Position numbers and translations under genes: made by a program | Source of the DNA: Brachybacterium sp. FME24 | Lineage (GTDB): Bacteria > Actinomycetota > Actinomycetes > Actinomycetales > Dermabacteraceae | Length of the DNA: 64,000 nt | Direction: 5' to 3' | NCBI RefSeq assembly: GCF_014897705.1 | Contig: NZ_JABUXV010000004.1 | Span: 226,053-290,052, forward strand | Notes under the pieces: model-generated | Told to the model about the DNA's origin: nothing | What the model saw: the letters and a program-made list of their open reading frames with translations, nothing else | The model's database searches: none | In this document: positions 27,082-35,274 of the stretch, piece after piece | How positions within the stretch are numbered: the first letter of the stretch is position 1 | Layout: each line of letters starts with the position of its first letter

Positions 27082-27804
27082 TCACCCGTAGGTCGGGTAC
27101 TGCGGCCAGCCCTCGGGGGAGTCCTCCCAGTCCTGCTGGCGACCGTAAACGGTGCGATCCATGATCTGAGCGACCGGAAGGATCGCCTCCGTGCCGCGCG
27201 CCCAGGTCGCATAGGTGAGGAACACGCGCCCCTCGCGCAGCAGGTAGTACGAATAGCCGGGCACGGGACCTGAGTACCCGCCGTCCTCCTCGCGCAGGGT
27301 CCACCCCCAGTCCCAGTGGTAGGTGGTCCCGGCCGACGAGACCCAGGTGTGCGGCCAGCCCTGCATCTCGCGCCAGGCGCGGAGTCTGTCGATCGGGGCC
27401 TCGGAGATCATCGCGAAGGAGATCTCCTCCTCGTCGAGGCGTCCCATGTTCGCCGGCAGGTTGTCCACCGCCCAGGAGCAGCTCGGGCACCCCGCGTCCC
27501 AGTCGGCGCCGAACATGACGTTCTGGACCAGCAGCAGGTAGCGACCGGCGAACAGCTCGGACAGCCGCACCGGGCCGTCCTCGCCGGTGAACTCGTAGTC
27601 CTCGACCTCCACCATCGGCAGTCGACGCCTCGCGGCGGCCGCGCGATCGCCTGCCCGAGTCACCTCCTTGTCGAGGACCCATTGCGCGGCGACGGCGCTC
27701 TCGAAGTCCGAGCGGTCGACGACCGGGGGCGTGGCGGCGGGTTGGTGGGCTTTGCGGTGCGCGGTCTGATCGGTCGACGTCTCGGACATGGCGACTTCGT
27801 CCAT
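27082..27804 (-). CDS. DUF899 family thioredoxin-fold protein
   Basis: 240 aa. AAGGAGGG precedes the ATG at 27804. Family marks include LLLVQNVMFGADWDAGCPSCSWAVDNLP with a CPSC-type motif, VSSAGTTYHWDWGW and FLTYATWARGTEAILPVAQIMDRTVYGRQQDWEDSPEGWPQ. DUF899 proteins have a thioredoxin-like fold and no established reaction. Monocistronic here. Confidence 0.9.
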   Translation of the reverse strand: MDEVAMSETSTDQTAHRKAHQPAATPPVVDRSDFESAVAAQWVLDKEVTRAGDRAAAARRRLPMVEVEDYEFTGEDGPVRLSELFAGRYLLLVQNVMFGADWDAGCPSCSWAVDNLPANMGRLDEEEISFAMISEAPIDRLRAWREMQGWPHTWVSSAGTTYHWDWGWTLREEDGGYSGPVPGYSYYLLREGRVFLTYATWARGTEAILPVAQIMDRTVYGRQQDWEDSPEGWPQYPTYG

Positions 27805-28086
27805 CGGGGATCACCCTCCTTGCGGGACGGCGCTTCTCGCCGTCCTCACCCTGTTGTCGAACAGGACCACCGGATTCGACCATGCCCCACGGGAGCGGCT
27901 CGTCCTGGCTCGACACGGTAGTCCTGAGGCAGGCACGGCACCAGAGCTGGGCGCAGGTCCACCCTTGGCGGGGACCTTTCCACCCGGTGACGACTCGTGC
28001 GCGGTCGGACACGATCCTGGTGTGAGGCAGCTCGCACTGGTTACGGTCGTGGGCGCCTATCCGCCAGACCCGAAGGTGACCATTCA
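27805..28086. other. Divergent intergenic region, 282 bp
   Basis: Lies between the divergent DUF899 and secreted HNH genes. It must hold both promoters. I see no convincing -35/-10 pair, palindrome or conserved ORF in it. Confidence 0.5.
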
Positions 28087-28830
28087 ATGCACTCTGCCCT
28101 GCGTCGCAGCGAACCGCTCCGCGGCGACCTGCTCCACCATGATCTCCTCCGCCGCGCTCTGCTCCTCGCTCTGCTCCTCGCTCTGCTCCTGGCGAGCTGC
28201 CTGGGGGCCTCCGTGCTGCCGGCCTCGGCCGCAGATCCCCGTTCTCCGACCGGTTCGTGGTCGGCCGCGACGCCCGCGACCATCGATCAAGGCGAGCTCG
28301 AGGCTCTTGACGTGCGCGAGCCCGGCGCCTCCTCGGAGTACGACCGTGATGACTTCGGCCCGGCCTGGCAGGACATCGACGGGAACGACTGCGATACCCG
28401 CAACGACATCCTCACTCGGGACCTCAGCGGCGAGGAGTACGAGTCCGGCACCGGCGATTGCGAGGTCATCGTCGGCGTCCTGAAGGACCCCTACTCCGGC
28501 GAGGTGATCGACTTCGAGAAATCCAAGGGCTCCTCGCAGATCGATATCGACCACATCGTGCCGCTGGGAGCGGCCTGGGATGCCGGGGCTTCGGAGTGGA
28601 CCGATTCGGAGCGTCTCGCCTACGCGAACGACCCCGAGGTGCTGGCGGCCGTGAACTCCTCGGACAACCGCTCGAAGTCCGATTCCACCATCGGTGAGTG
28701 GCTGCCCGAGAACACGGAGGTCACCTGCCAGTACGCCTCGTCCTACGTGTCGGTCTCCGCGAAGTACGACCTCAGCATCTCCCCGGCCGACGACGAAGTG
28801 CTCGAGGACCTCTCCGCGCAGTGCGGGTGA
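28087..28830 (+). CDS. Secreted HNH-family endonuclease (DUF1524/GmrSD C-terminal type)
   Basis: 247 aa from the ATG at 28087. The signal peptide has a very hydrophobic Leu/Ala core and an AxA-like site near SAADP. The nuclease core is QIDIDHIVPLGAAWDAGASEW (DH metal/catalytic motif), then SSDNRSKSDSTIGEWLPE and the C-terminal YASSYVSVSAKYDLSIS with paired Cys outside the core. It is an exported nuclease, likely for extracellular DNA use or competition. Monocistronic, with the SRPBCC gene convergent. Confidence 0.88.
   Translation: MHSALRRSEPLRGDLLHHDLLRRALLLALLLALLLASCLGASVLPASAADPRSPTGSWSAATPATIDQGELEALDVREPGASSEYDRDDFGPAWQDIDGNDCDTRNDILTRDLSGEEYESGTGDCEVIVGVLKDPYSGEVIDFEKSKGSSQIDIDHIVPLGAAWDAGASEWTDSERLAYANDPEVLAAVNSSDNRSKSDSTIGEWLPENTEVTCQYASSYVSVSAKYDLSISPADDEVLEDLSAQCG
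28156..28190 (+). repeat. 12-bp tandem repeat in signal-peptide core
   Basis: GCTCTGCTCCTC is present in nearly three perfect copies and encodes the repeated hydrophobic core (ALLL/LLLA). Gain or loss of a unit changes the h-region by 4 residues without a frameshift. Confidence 0.85.
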
Positions 28831-28872
28831 GCGAATCTCGGTCGCTGCGCTTGACTCGCTGCGACGGAGCGC

Positions 28873-29301
28873 TCACTCCGACTCGAGAATTCCCTTCAAT
28901 GTCGCGAGATCCTCCGCGACGGCCGTGGCGTCGGCCTCGAACTCCTTCTCGGACATGGCGCCGCGGCGCAGGGTGAACACCACCTCGCAGCGCGTCTCCT
29001 CCAGCGGGAGCACCCGCAGCGGGTTCAGCACGGACTCGCCGGTGGGCAGGGTGACGCTGTGATCGAGCACCCCGTACTCGTTCTCCGGTACGAAGCTGAC
29101 CAGCACGCGACCCATGGGGGAGTTCATCGACCACTGGGTGACCTCCCGCTGCACATCGCTGCCGGCGAGCCCGGCCGCCCAGTGCGGGAGGTTCCGCGGA
29201 TCGCTCGCGTAGTCGTACACGGCGCGCCAGGGGCGCTCGATGAGGACGTCGAGGTGGCGGGAGGCGCTGCCGCCCGAGGTCGTCCCGGTGTTCTCGCTCA
29301 T
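28873..29301 (-). CDS. SRPBCC/START-like domain protein
   Basis: 142 aa from the ATG at 29301; a start at 29322 is possible. The pattern HLDVLIERPWRAVYDYASDPRNLPHWAAGL, then VTLPTGESVLNPLRVLPLEETRCEVVFTLRR is that of polyketide-cyclase-like ligand-binding proteins. Ligand unknown. Single gene, convergent to the secreted nuclease. Confidence 0.85.
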   Translation of the reverse strand: MSENTGTTSGGSASRHLDVLIERPWRAVYDYASDPRNLPHWAAGLAGSDVQREVTQWSMNSPMGRVLVSFVPENEYGVLDHSVTLPTGESVLNPLRVLPLEETRCEVVFTLRRGAMSEKEFEADATAVAEDLATLKGILESE

Positions 29302-29340
29302 GGCCGCGACGCTAGCAGTCACGTGCGTCGGTCGGCCCGT

Positions 29341-30327
29341 TCAGGACGCCAGCGGAGCGCCGGAGGAGGTCTCTGCTTCGGCGGCCCCTGACTGCATCGC
29401 CACGGCGCGCTCCGCCGTGGCTCTCACGGCCTCGGGCCACGGCGTCGGCTCGATCCCCTCGTCTGTGGTGAGGATGCCGGGCCGCAGCACGGAGGGCTCG
29501 AACCAGAGCTTGGAGATGCCGGAGAGCTCCCGGGCGAAGGTGTTCACCCCGGACAGCGCCCGCAGGGCGAGCAGCGGGATCGGCACCGGGCGGCGGACCG
29601 GCTGCCCGAGCAGGGAGGAGGCGAGGGCGATGAGCTCTCGCTGAGGGCGCGCAGGAGCCGACGGGGCGTTCAGCACCGCATCCCCGCTCGGGGCGAGACG
29701 CTCGGCGTGCCGGGCCGCGTGGAGCATGGCCCGGGCGAGATCAGGGATGTGCGTGAGCGTGTGGGGAGCGTCGAGGTCCCCCACCACGATCGCGCGCCGC
29801 CCGGCGGCGATGCGTTCGATGACCATCGCGCTGGCCACCGCGGCCCCGGTGCCCACGGCCGTCGGCCCTACGAGATCCGAGGCGACGACGCTGAGGGTGC
29901 GGGCCGCATGGTCACGACGCTGCTCGAGCAGGGCGACGCGCACCTCGCCCTTGGCGTCCAGCGGCGAGAAGGCAGCGCCCTCGACGAGATCCGAGGCGCC
30001 GCCCTGGAAGGCGTACATCGACTCCGGGAAGAGGACGGGAATGTTCCGGGCGGCGGCGGCCTCGAGCACCGCGAGCTCGCGCGGGGGCAGGTCCCGGCGC
30101 CAGATGCGGGCGTCGTAGGGGGCGTGGAAGGTGGCATGGACGGCGTCGGCCCCGACGAGGGCTGCGGTGAGCGCGGCCGGGTCGAGCACGTCGCCGGTGA
30201 CCCGGTCGATGCCGGGGGAGGCGGCGATCTCGCTGCGCCGCAGAACGGTGACCTGGTCGCCGTCCGTCAGGGCGCGGTCGATGATCGCGCGACCGATCTG
30301 GCCTTCTCCGATGACGAGATGATGCAT
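29341..30327 (-). CDS. NAD(P)-dependent epimerase/dehydratase-like oxidoreductase
   Basis: 328 aa. The start is the ATG at 30327, with AGGAG 5 nt upstream. N-terminal Rossmann motif VIGEGQIGRAIIDRAL is followed by DVLDPAALTAALVGADAVHATFHAPY and PVLFPESMYAF, as in atypical short-chain (NmrA-like) proteins. Its promoter faces the tetR gene at 30436 across two copies of a palindrome, so it is probably the TetR target. Confidence 0.88.
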   Translation of the reverse strand: MHHLVIGEGQIGRAIIDRALTDGDQVTVLRRSEIAASPGIDRVTGDVLDPAALTAALVGADAVHATFHAPYDARIWRRDLPPRELAVLEAAAARNIPVLFPESMYAFQGGASDLVEGAAFSPLDAKGEVRVALLEQRRDHAARTLSVVASDLVGPTAVGTGAAVASAMVIERIAAGRRAIVVGDLDAPHTLTHIPDLARAMLHAARHAERLAPSGDAVLNAPSAPARPQRELIALASSLLGQPVRRPVPIPLLALRALSGVNTFARELSGISKLWFEPSVLRPGILTTDEGIEPTPWPEAVRATAERAVAMQSGAAEAETSSGAPLAS

Positions 30328-30344
30328 GAGGACTCCTGAAATGT

Positions 30345-30360
30345 GAGCACTGCTCTCTAA
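30345..30360. promoter_or_regulatory. Candidate TetR operator, copy 1 (epimerase side)
   Basis: GAGCACTGCTCTCTAA. The core GAGCA-C-TGCTC is an odd-length palindrome. It lies 18 nt upstream of the epimerase start. Confidence 0.75.
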
Positions 30361-30401
30361 CTGGTCGAGTTCAGTACACACCTCGCCGGACCCAAAAGCA
30401 A

Positions 30402-30417
30402 GAGCAGTGCTCTCTAA
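30402..30417. promoter_or_regulatory. Candidate TetR operator, copy 2 (tetR side)
   Basis: GAGCAGTGCTCTCTAA differs from copy 1 by one base at the dyad centre and is in the same orientation, 57 bp away. With the preceding A it makes AGAGCA-G-TGCTCT. It lies about 18 nt upstream of the tetR ATG at 30436. Confidence 0.75.
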
Positions 30418-30435
30418 ATGTGGAACAATGGCGCC

Positions 30436-31167
30436 ATGACTGCTGAGGCGACGACGACGAGAACGCCGGCCACGCCGCGAGCGGAGGCCCGCGAGCGCAC
30501 GATGCGACGGATCGTGGAACTCGGGAACGCCCAGCTCGCCGAGTGCGGGCCGGGGGCGCTCAGCGTGCGCGAGATCGCTCGCGGCCTCGGCATGGTCTCC
30601 TCTGCGGTGTATCGCTACGTGAGCTGCCGCGACGAGCTGCTCACGCTGCTGATCGTCGACGCCTACGGGGACCTCGCCGATGCCGTCGACGAGGCGCTCG
30701 CCGAGGCCGGCCAGGGCCCGCGGGATCGGTTCCTCGCGCTGGCGACGGCGATGACCCGCTGGGCGATCGCGCACCCCGAGCGCTGGACGCTCCTGTACGG
30801 CACTCCGGTGCGCGGCTACGACGCCCCGGCGGAGAGCACCAACGTCGGTGGCACCCGGGTCATCGCTCGTCTGCTGGCGATCGCGGCGGATGCGCAAGGA
30901 GGGACGGGGAAGGCAGGCGCGGCGGGGGTGCGTCCCGCGGTGCGTGTCACCCCCGCGGTGGAAGCGCTGCTGGAGAGGCATCTGGCCGAGTTCGCGGTGG
31001 ATTCCGATGTGGACTCCTCCCTGCGGGCCGTGACGGTCTGGAGCGGCCTCGTGGGGATCATCAGCGCCCACGTGTTCGGGCAGCTGGGCGCCGATGCCGT
31101 TGCCGTCGGCGAGCAGATCCTCGAGATCCAGGGGGAGCTTCTCGCCGATCTCCTCATCGGCAGCTGA
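30436..31167 (+). CDS. TetR-family transcriptional regulator (divergent to epimerase)
   Basis: 243 aa from the ATG at 30436; an ATG at 30418 would lie inside the operator. HTH region: RRIVELGNAQLAECGPGALSVREIARGLGMVSSAVYRYVSCRDELLTLLIVDAY. The C-terminal ligand domain resembles the WHG/TetR_C family (RWAIAHPERWTLLYGTPVRGYDAP). Twin palindromes between it and the epimerase gene are its likely binding sites. Confidence 0.92.
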   Translation: MTAEATTTRTPATPRAEARERTMRRIVELGNAQLAECGPGALSVREIARGLGMVSSAVYRYVSCRDELLTLLIVDAYGDLADAVDEALAEAGQGPRDRFLALATAMTRWAIAHPERWTLLYGTPVRGYDAPAESTNVGGTRVIARLLAIAADAQGGTGKAGAAGVRPAVRVTPAVEALLERHLAEFAVDSDVDSSLRAVTVWSGLVGIISAHVFGQLGADAVAVGEQILEIQGELLADLLIGS

Positions 31168-31516
31168 GGCTGGGCCCTGTCCCTGGCCCCGTACCGGAGC
31201 CGCGTCGGCTCTCGCGCTCCCATGTGCTGAGGGCGATGCGAGCTGCGGAGCGCACGGAGGTCGGCTCCTGCAGCCGCGCCCCGTCGGCCTCCGGGATCAC
31301 GACCACCCAGCGGGCCCGCCCGCGTCGGCGCATCCGCCCGATCTCGATACCGCGCCCTGCCGACAGCGGGATGAGCAGGGCTCCGCTCGGGCCGACCTGC
31401 AGGTGCCGGGCGAGCTCGGGCCGCCGCTCCAGCAGGAGGGCACGGATCTGCTCCCGCTCGTCCTGGGCGGTTCCACCCGTCGAAGGGTGTGCGAGGACCG
31501 GTCCTGTCGTGGTCAT
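31154..31516 (-). CDS. Small hypothetical protein
   Basis: 120 aa, start at 31516. It has a compact core (QVGPSGALLIPLSAGRGIEIGRMRRRGRARWVVVIPEADGARL) that reads like a real beta-rich domain, flanked by Arg/Gly-rich tails. No family is recognised. It overlaps the 3' end of the convergent tetR by 14 nt. It could be a spurious frame. Confidence 0.45.
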   Translation of the reverse strand: MTTTGPVLAHPSTGGTAQDEREQIRALLLERRPELARHLQVGPSGALLIPLSAGRGIEIGRMRRRGRARWVVVIPEADGARLQEPTSVRSAARIALSTWERESRRGSGTGPGTGPSLSCR

Positions 31517-31654
31517 GCGGCGAACCTAGGGGAAGGGTCCGACACTCGGGTCGAGGCATCGACTGACGGCGGAGCCCCTGCGAATCCCACCCGACGGCGA
31601 CGCCGAACGGCTACGGTGAGAAGCGCCTATGAGCCGCATCACACGGAGGTCCAC

Positions 31655-31942
31655 GTGCCCCTGTACGAATTCCGCTGCGAGAACTCCCACCTGCACGAGC
31701 TGCTGCTGTCGATGTCGGCCGCGGACCGCACTGCGCCGTGCCCGGAATGCGGGAGCGCCGCGACCCGTCTGGTCAGCTCGCCGGCACTCGGGCACCTCGG
31801 CTCGGAGCGCGCCCGACTCCTCGACCGCACCGCAGCGAGCGCGCACGCTCCGGCCGTCGTCGACCAGGTGCCCGGTCCCGGATCCGCCAGGCCGGCCCGC
31901 ACCAGCCACGACCCGCGCCACGCGCGGCTGCCACGCCCCTGA
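31655..31942 (+). CDS. fmdB: FmdB-family zinc-ribbon protein
   Basis: 95 aa from GTG at 31655, with GGAGGT just upstream. MPLYEFRCENSHLHELLLSMSAADRTAPCPECGS is the FmdB zinc ribbon with a variant first half: C-x3-H replaces CxxC, and the second half is CPEC. FmdB was described as a regulatory protein for formamidase expression. The formamidase gene fmdA follows 58 nt downstream, so the pair is probably one operon. Confidence 0.88.
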   Translation: MPLYEFRCENSHLHELLLSMSAADRTAPCPECGSAATRLVSSPALGHLGSERARLLDRTAASAHAPAVVDQVPGPGSARPARTSHDPRHARLPRP

Positions 31943-32000
31943 GGCGCCCCTGGATCTGATGGCGCCGGTCCTCGGCGCCGTCGCTGTGGAAGGAGAGATC

Positions 32001-33257
32001 ATGCCCGAGAACGTCTTCCCGCTGAATTCCGCCAAGCCCTTCACCGATCAGAAGATCCTGGGCCACAACCGGTGGCACCCGGACATCCCGCCCGCCGTGA
32101 GCGTGCGGCCGGGAGACACCTTCCGTGTCGACTGCCGCGAATGGTTCGACGGATACATCCAGAACGACGACTCCGCCGAGGACATCGCCACCGCGCCCCT
32201 GCACACGGTGCACACCCTGTCCGGGCCGTTCCGCATCGAAGGGGCCAAGCCCGGGGACCTGCTCGTGGTGGACATCCTCGACGTCGGCCCCATTCCGCAG
32301 GAGGACGTCGGCCCGCTGGCCGGCCAGGGCTGGGGCTACACCGGCATCTTCGCCAAGCGCAACGGCGGCAGCTTCCTGACCGACCAGTTCCCCGACGCGT
32401 ACAAGGCGGTCTGGGACTTCCGCGGCGACCGCGCGACCTCCCGCCACGTCCCCGGCGTCGAGTTCACCGGCATGATCCACCCCGGCCTGATGGGCACCGC
32501 CCCCTCCCCGGAACTGCTCAAGAAATGGAACACGCGCGAGGCTGCGCTGATCGCGACCGATCCGAACCGGGTGCCCGCCCTCGCCCTGCCGCCCGAGCCA
32601 CACGGTGCGATCCTCGGGGCCGTGCCCGAGGGGGACGCCGAACGAGTCGCCGGCGAGGGCGCCCGCACCGCACCGCCACGAGAGAACGGTGGCAACCAGG
32701 ACATCAAGAACCTCACCAAGGGCACCCGGATCTTCTACCCCGTCTTCGTCGACGGCGCGAACTTCTCCGTCGGCGACCTGCACTTCAGCCAGGGCGACGG
32801 AGAGATCACCTTCTGCGGCGGCATCGAGATGGGCGGTTTCGTGGACTTCCACGTCGACGTCATCTCCGGCGGCATGGAGAAGTACGGCGTGAGCGAGAAC
32901 GCGATCTTCATGCCCGGCAACACGGCGCCGCAGCACAGCCAGTGGCTGTCGTTCTCCGGCACCTCAGTCACCCTCGACGGCGAGCAGCGCTACCTCGACT
33001 CGCATCTCGCCTACCAGCGGGCCTGCCTGCACGCGATCGACTACCTGTCGATGTTCGGGTGGTCGAAGGAGCAGGCCTACCTGCTGCTCGGCGCCGCCCC
33101 CATAGAAGGCAGGTTCTCCGGGGTCGTGGACATCCCCAACGCGTGCGCGACGGTGTACCTGCCGCTGGACATCTTCGACATCGACATCCGGCCGGGCTCC
33201 GGCGAGGTGCCGCAGATCGATGCGGGTATCGGGGCCCCGCGCGCGAGCGTGGGCTGA
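32001..33257 (+). CDS. fmdA: Formamidase (acetamidase/formamidase family)
   Basis: 418 aa. The ATG at 32001 is preceded by AGGAG. It hydrolyses formamide to formate and ammonia, giving nitrogen. Family marks: GHNRWHPDIPPAVSVRPGDTFRVDCREWFDGYIQNDDSAEDI, VEFTGMIHPGLMGTAPS, NGGNQDIKNLTKGTRIFYPVFV and FSQGDGEITFCGGIEM. Normal length. The FmdB partner upstream supports formamidase over acetamidase. Confidence 0.94.
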   Translation: MPENVFPLNSAKPFTDQKILGHNRWHPDIPPAVSVRPGDTFRVDCREWFDGYIQNDDSAEDIATAPLHTVHTLSGPFRIEGAKPGDLLVVDILDVGPIPQEDVGPLAGQGWGYTGIFAKRNGGSFLTDQFPDAYKAVWDFRGDRATSRHVPGVEFTGMIHPGLMGTAPSPELLKKWNTREAALIATDPNRVPALALPPEPHGAILGAVPEGDAERVAGEGARTAPPRENGGNQDIKNLTKGTRIFYPVFVDGANFSVGDLHFSQGDGEITFCGGIEMGGFVDFHVDVISGGMEKYGVSENAIFMPGNTAPQHSQWLSFSGTSVTLDGEQRYLDSHLAYQRACLHAIDYLSMFGWSKEQAYLLLGAAPIEGRFSGVVDIPNACATVYLPLDIFDIDIRPGSGEVPQIDAGIGAPRASVG

Positions 33258-33270
33258 CAGGACAATACGT

Positions 33271-33303
33271 CGGGCCCCGTGGTGCCGCGCGCCGCGGGGC
33301 CCG
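33271..33303. terminator. Probable bidirectional terminator hairpin
   Basis: CGGGCCCCG and CGGGGCCCG form a perfect 9-bp GC stem around a 15-nt loop in the 52-bp gap between convergent fmdA and the phosphotransferase gene. No clear U-tract follows, as is common in actinobacteria. Confidence 0.65.
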
Positions 33304-33309
33304 CTGCGT

Positions 33310-34071
33310 TCAGATGCCCAGGGCACGGGTCCACACCAGGTCATGGCGGGCGACGAAATCCGCAGCCCTTCGCCAGTGGGCGCCGTGACCGGCCGTGAAC
33401 ATCGACCCCCAGGGCTCCAGGCCACGGGCATTCGCCGTGCGCAGCAGGTCGAACATCGCCTCGGTGCGCTCGACCATCGCCTCCGGCAGACGCCCGCGCA
33501 GAGCCTCATCGGCCCCGTAGCCGTCGACGAGAGCGGCCAGTGCCGCCGCGGCCTCCTGCGGATCGGCCGACGCATCATTCAGAGAGAAGGACTGGGCGGA
33601 ATAGGCCAGGTCCCAGAGCCGTGTGCTGGGTGCCGCGCCGTCCCAGTCGATGAATACCCAGCGCTCGCCGAGGATCAGGTTCCACGGGGTGAGGTCGCTG
33701 TGGCACACGAGGTCCGCCTGACCGCCGGGCGCCGGGATCAGGGGCTCCCACGGGGCCGGGGCCGTCGGGCTGAAGCCCACGCAGGCGTCGTGGATCGCGC
33801 GGATCAGCTGCCCCACCCGGGTGAGCTCGACGAGCGACAGCGCAGGAGCGTGCAGGGCGAGGGTTCCAGGCACGAACTCGAGGATCTGCCGGCCTCGCTC
33901 GTCGCGACCGAGCGTTTCAGGGAGGTCGATGCCGGTGGCGGACACAGTGCGCATCAGCTCGTGCACGGCCGGCGTGGTCGGTCCCCATGGCTTGCGCACC
34001 GTGTTCCCGACGCGCACCACGCCCTCGGTCGCGTTGCCGCCGTCCAGGGGCTGCTCGGATGGATTGGTCAT
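33310..34071 (-). CDS. APH-family phosphotransferase (aminoglycoside-kinase-like)
   Basis: 253 aa. It has the Brenner motif VCHSDLTPWNLIL (catalytic Asp) and the metal-binding VFIDWDGAAPSTRLWDLAYSAQSF. The fold phosphorylates small molecules such as aminoglycosides, choline or sugars. True aminoglycoside resistance cannot be inferred. Divergent from the P-loop protein at 34113. Confidence 0.88.
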   Translation of the reverse strand: MTNPSEQPLDGGNATEGVVRVGNTVRKPWGPTTPAVHELMRTVSATGIDLPETLGRDERGRQILEFVPGTLALHAPALSLVELTRVGQLIRAIHDACVGFSPTAPAPWEPLIPAPGGQADLVCHSDLTPWNLILGERWVFIDWDGAAPSTRLWDLAYSAQSFSLNDASADPQEAAAALAALVDGYGADEALRGRLPEAMVERTEAMFDLLRTANARGLEPWGSMFTAGHGAHWRRAADFVARHDLVWTRALGI

Positions 34072-34112
34072 CGCATTACTCTAAGGAGTTCCGACTCGGA
34101 AGGACCCGCTCG

Positions 34113-34637
34113 ATGACGTCGCACCCCTCCATGGGCCCTCGAGGGCTGGTGCGCATCGCGGCGCCACCGGGGACCGGGAAGTCGACCGTGCTGCCCCATC
34201 TCGTCGACCTCGCGCGAGGTCATGCCGTCGTCGCCGATATCGATGAGATCCTCGAGGAGGGATCGTTGCTCGGCGTTTCGATCGCGGATCCTGCGGCCGC
34301 GCAGAACTGGCCGGCGTACGACCGTCTCTGGGCTCGCATCGCCGGGTTCGTCACCCGCGCCGAGCTGTTCATCGTCCTCCTGATCCAGGTCCCCGGGGTG
34401 GACGAACCGGAGGATCCCAGGCTGCTCGGTTGGGAGATCGACGACGAGCTGCGCGCGCGCCGACTGCGGTCACGGGGCGAGAGTGAAGCAGTCATCGAAG
34501 ATGCCGCGGCGGATGCTGCAGGGTTGCGGTCCGTGCTGCCCCCAGACCGGATCATCAGGACGCCGGACGGCGCGTCGCCCCCTCGCTGTGCCGAGATCCT
34601 CTGGCAGGCGGCGAGCAGGATGGCGGACCCAGCGTGA
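34113..34637 (+). CDS. P-loop NTPase, small-molecule-kinase-like
   Basis: 174 aa from the ATG at 34113, with AAGGA upstream. Walker A is APPGTGKST near the N-terminus, then ADIDEIL, a likely substrate/Mg acidic pair. It resembles AAA_33/nucleoside-kinase-like proteins. Substrate unknown. It overlaps the next gene by 4 nt (GTGA). Confidence 0.8.
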   Translation: MTSHPSMGPRGLVRIAAPPGTGKSTVLPHLVDLARGHAVVADIDEILEEGSLLGVSIADPAAAQNWPAYDRLWARIAGFVTRAELFIVLLIQVPGVDEPEDPRLLGWEIDDELRARRLRSRGESEAVIEDAAADAAGLRSVLPPDRIIRTPDGASPPRCAEILWQAASRMADPA

Positions 34638-35224
34638 GCGTCATCGGTGCCTACGGGGACCGCGCACAGGAGTACGCCGATCTGCTCGGGTCGATCGAGG
34701 CGATGGCTGACCAGGATCGGCGGTGCATCGAGACCTGGGCGGCCCACGTCGACGGCCCGATCCTCGATGCCGGATGCGGACCGGGCCACTGGACCGCCCA
34801 CCTCGCCGCGCGCGGCCACGACGCCCGGGGCCTCGATCCGGTGCCGGAGTTCGTCGAGATCGCCCGGGACTCCCATCCCGGGGTGCTGTATCGAGTCGGA
34901 TCCTTCGCAGACCTGCAGGACAGGCCGGGGGAGTGGGGCGGCCTCCTCGCCTGGTACTCGCTGATCCATCTCCCGCCCGCAGAGATCCCCGGTGTGCTCG
35001 GGAGCCTGCATGAGGCGCTGCGGCCGGCGGGGCACCTGCTGCTGGGGTTCTTCGACGGGCTCCGCCAGGAGGCCTTCGCCCACGCGGTGACCACGGCGCA
35101 GTTCTGGCCGGCCGAGCAGATGGCGGCCCTGCTCGAGGAGGCAGGTTTCTCGGTCCAGGAGGTCCAGCGACGAGCGAATCCTGGTTCCCGGCCCCACGCC
35201 GCGATCAGCGCCCGCCGCCGCTGA
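34634..35224 (+). CDS. Class I SAM-dependent methyltransferase
   Basis: 196 aa from GTG at 34634. Motif I is PILDAGCGPGHWTAHLAARGHDARGLDP, and the acceptor-side segment is LAWYSLIHLPPAEIPGVLGSLHEALRPAGHLLLGFF. Translationally coupled to the P-loop protein. Substrate unknown. Confidence 0.9.
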   Translation: MSVIGAYGDRAQEYADLLGSIEAMADQDRRCIETWAAHVDGPILDAGCGPGHWTAHLAARGHDARGLDPVPEFVEIARDSHPGVLYRVGSFADLQDRPGEWGGLLAWYSLIHLPPAEIPGVLGSLHEALRPAGHLLLGFFDGLRQEAFAHAVTTAQFWPAEQMAALLEEAGFSVQEVQRRANPGSRPHAAISARRR

Positions 35225-35274
35225 GGGCGACGCCGCTGAGTTGCCCGTGCAGGCGGATGGCTACGCTGACCGGT

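Noticed and set aside
33310..34071. Aminoglycoside resistance gene
   Set aside because: Only the general APH kinase motifs are present; no specific resistance subfamily is recognisable.
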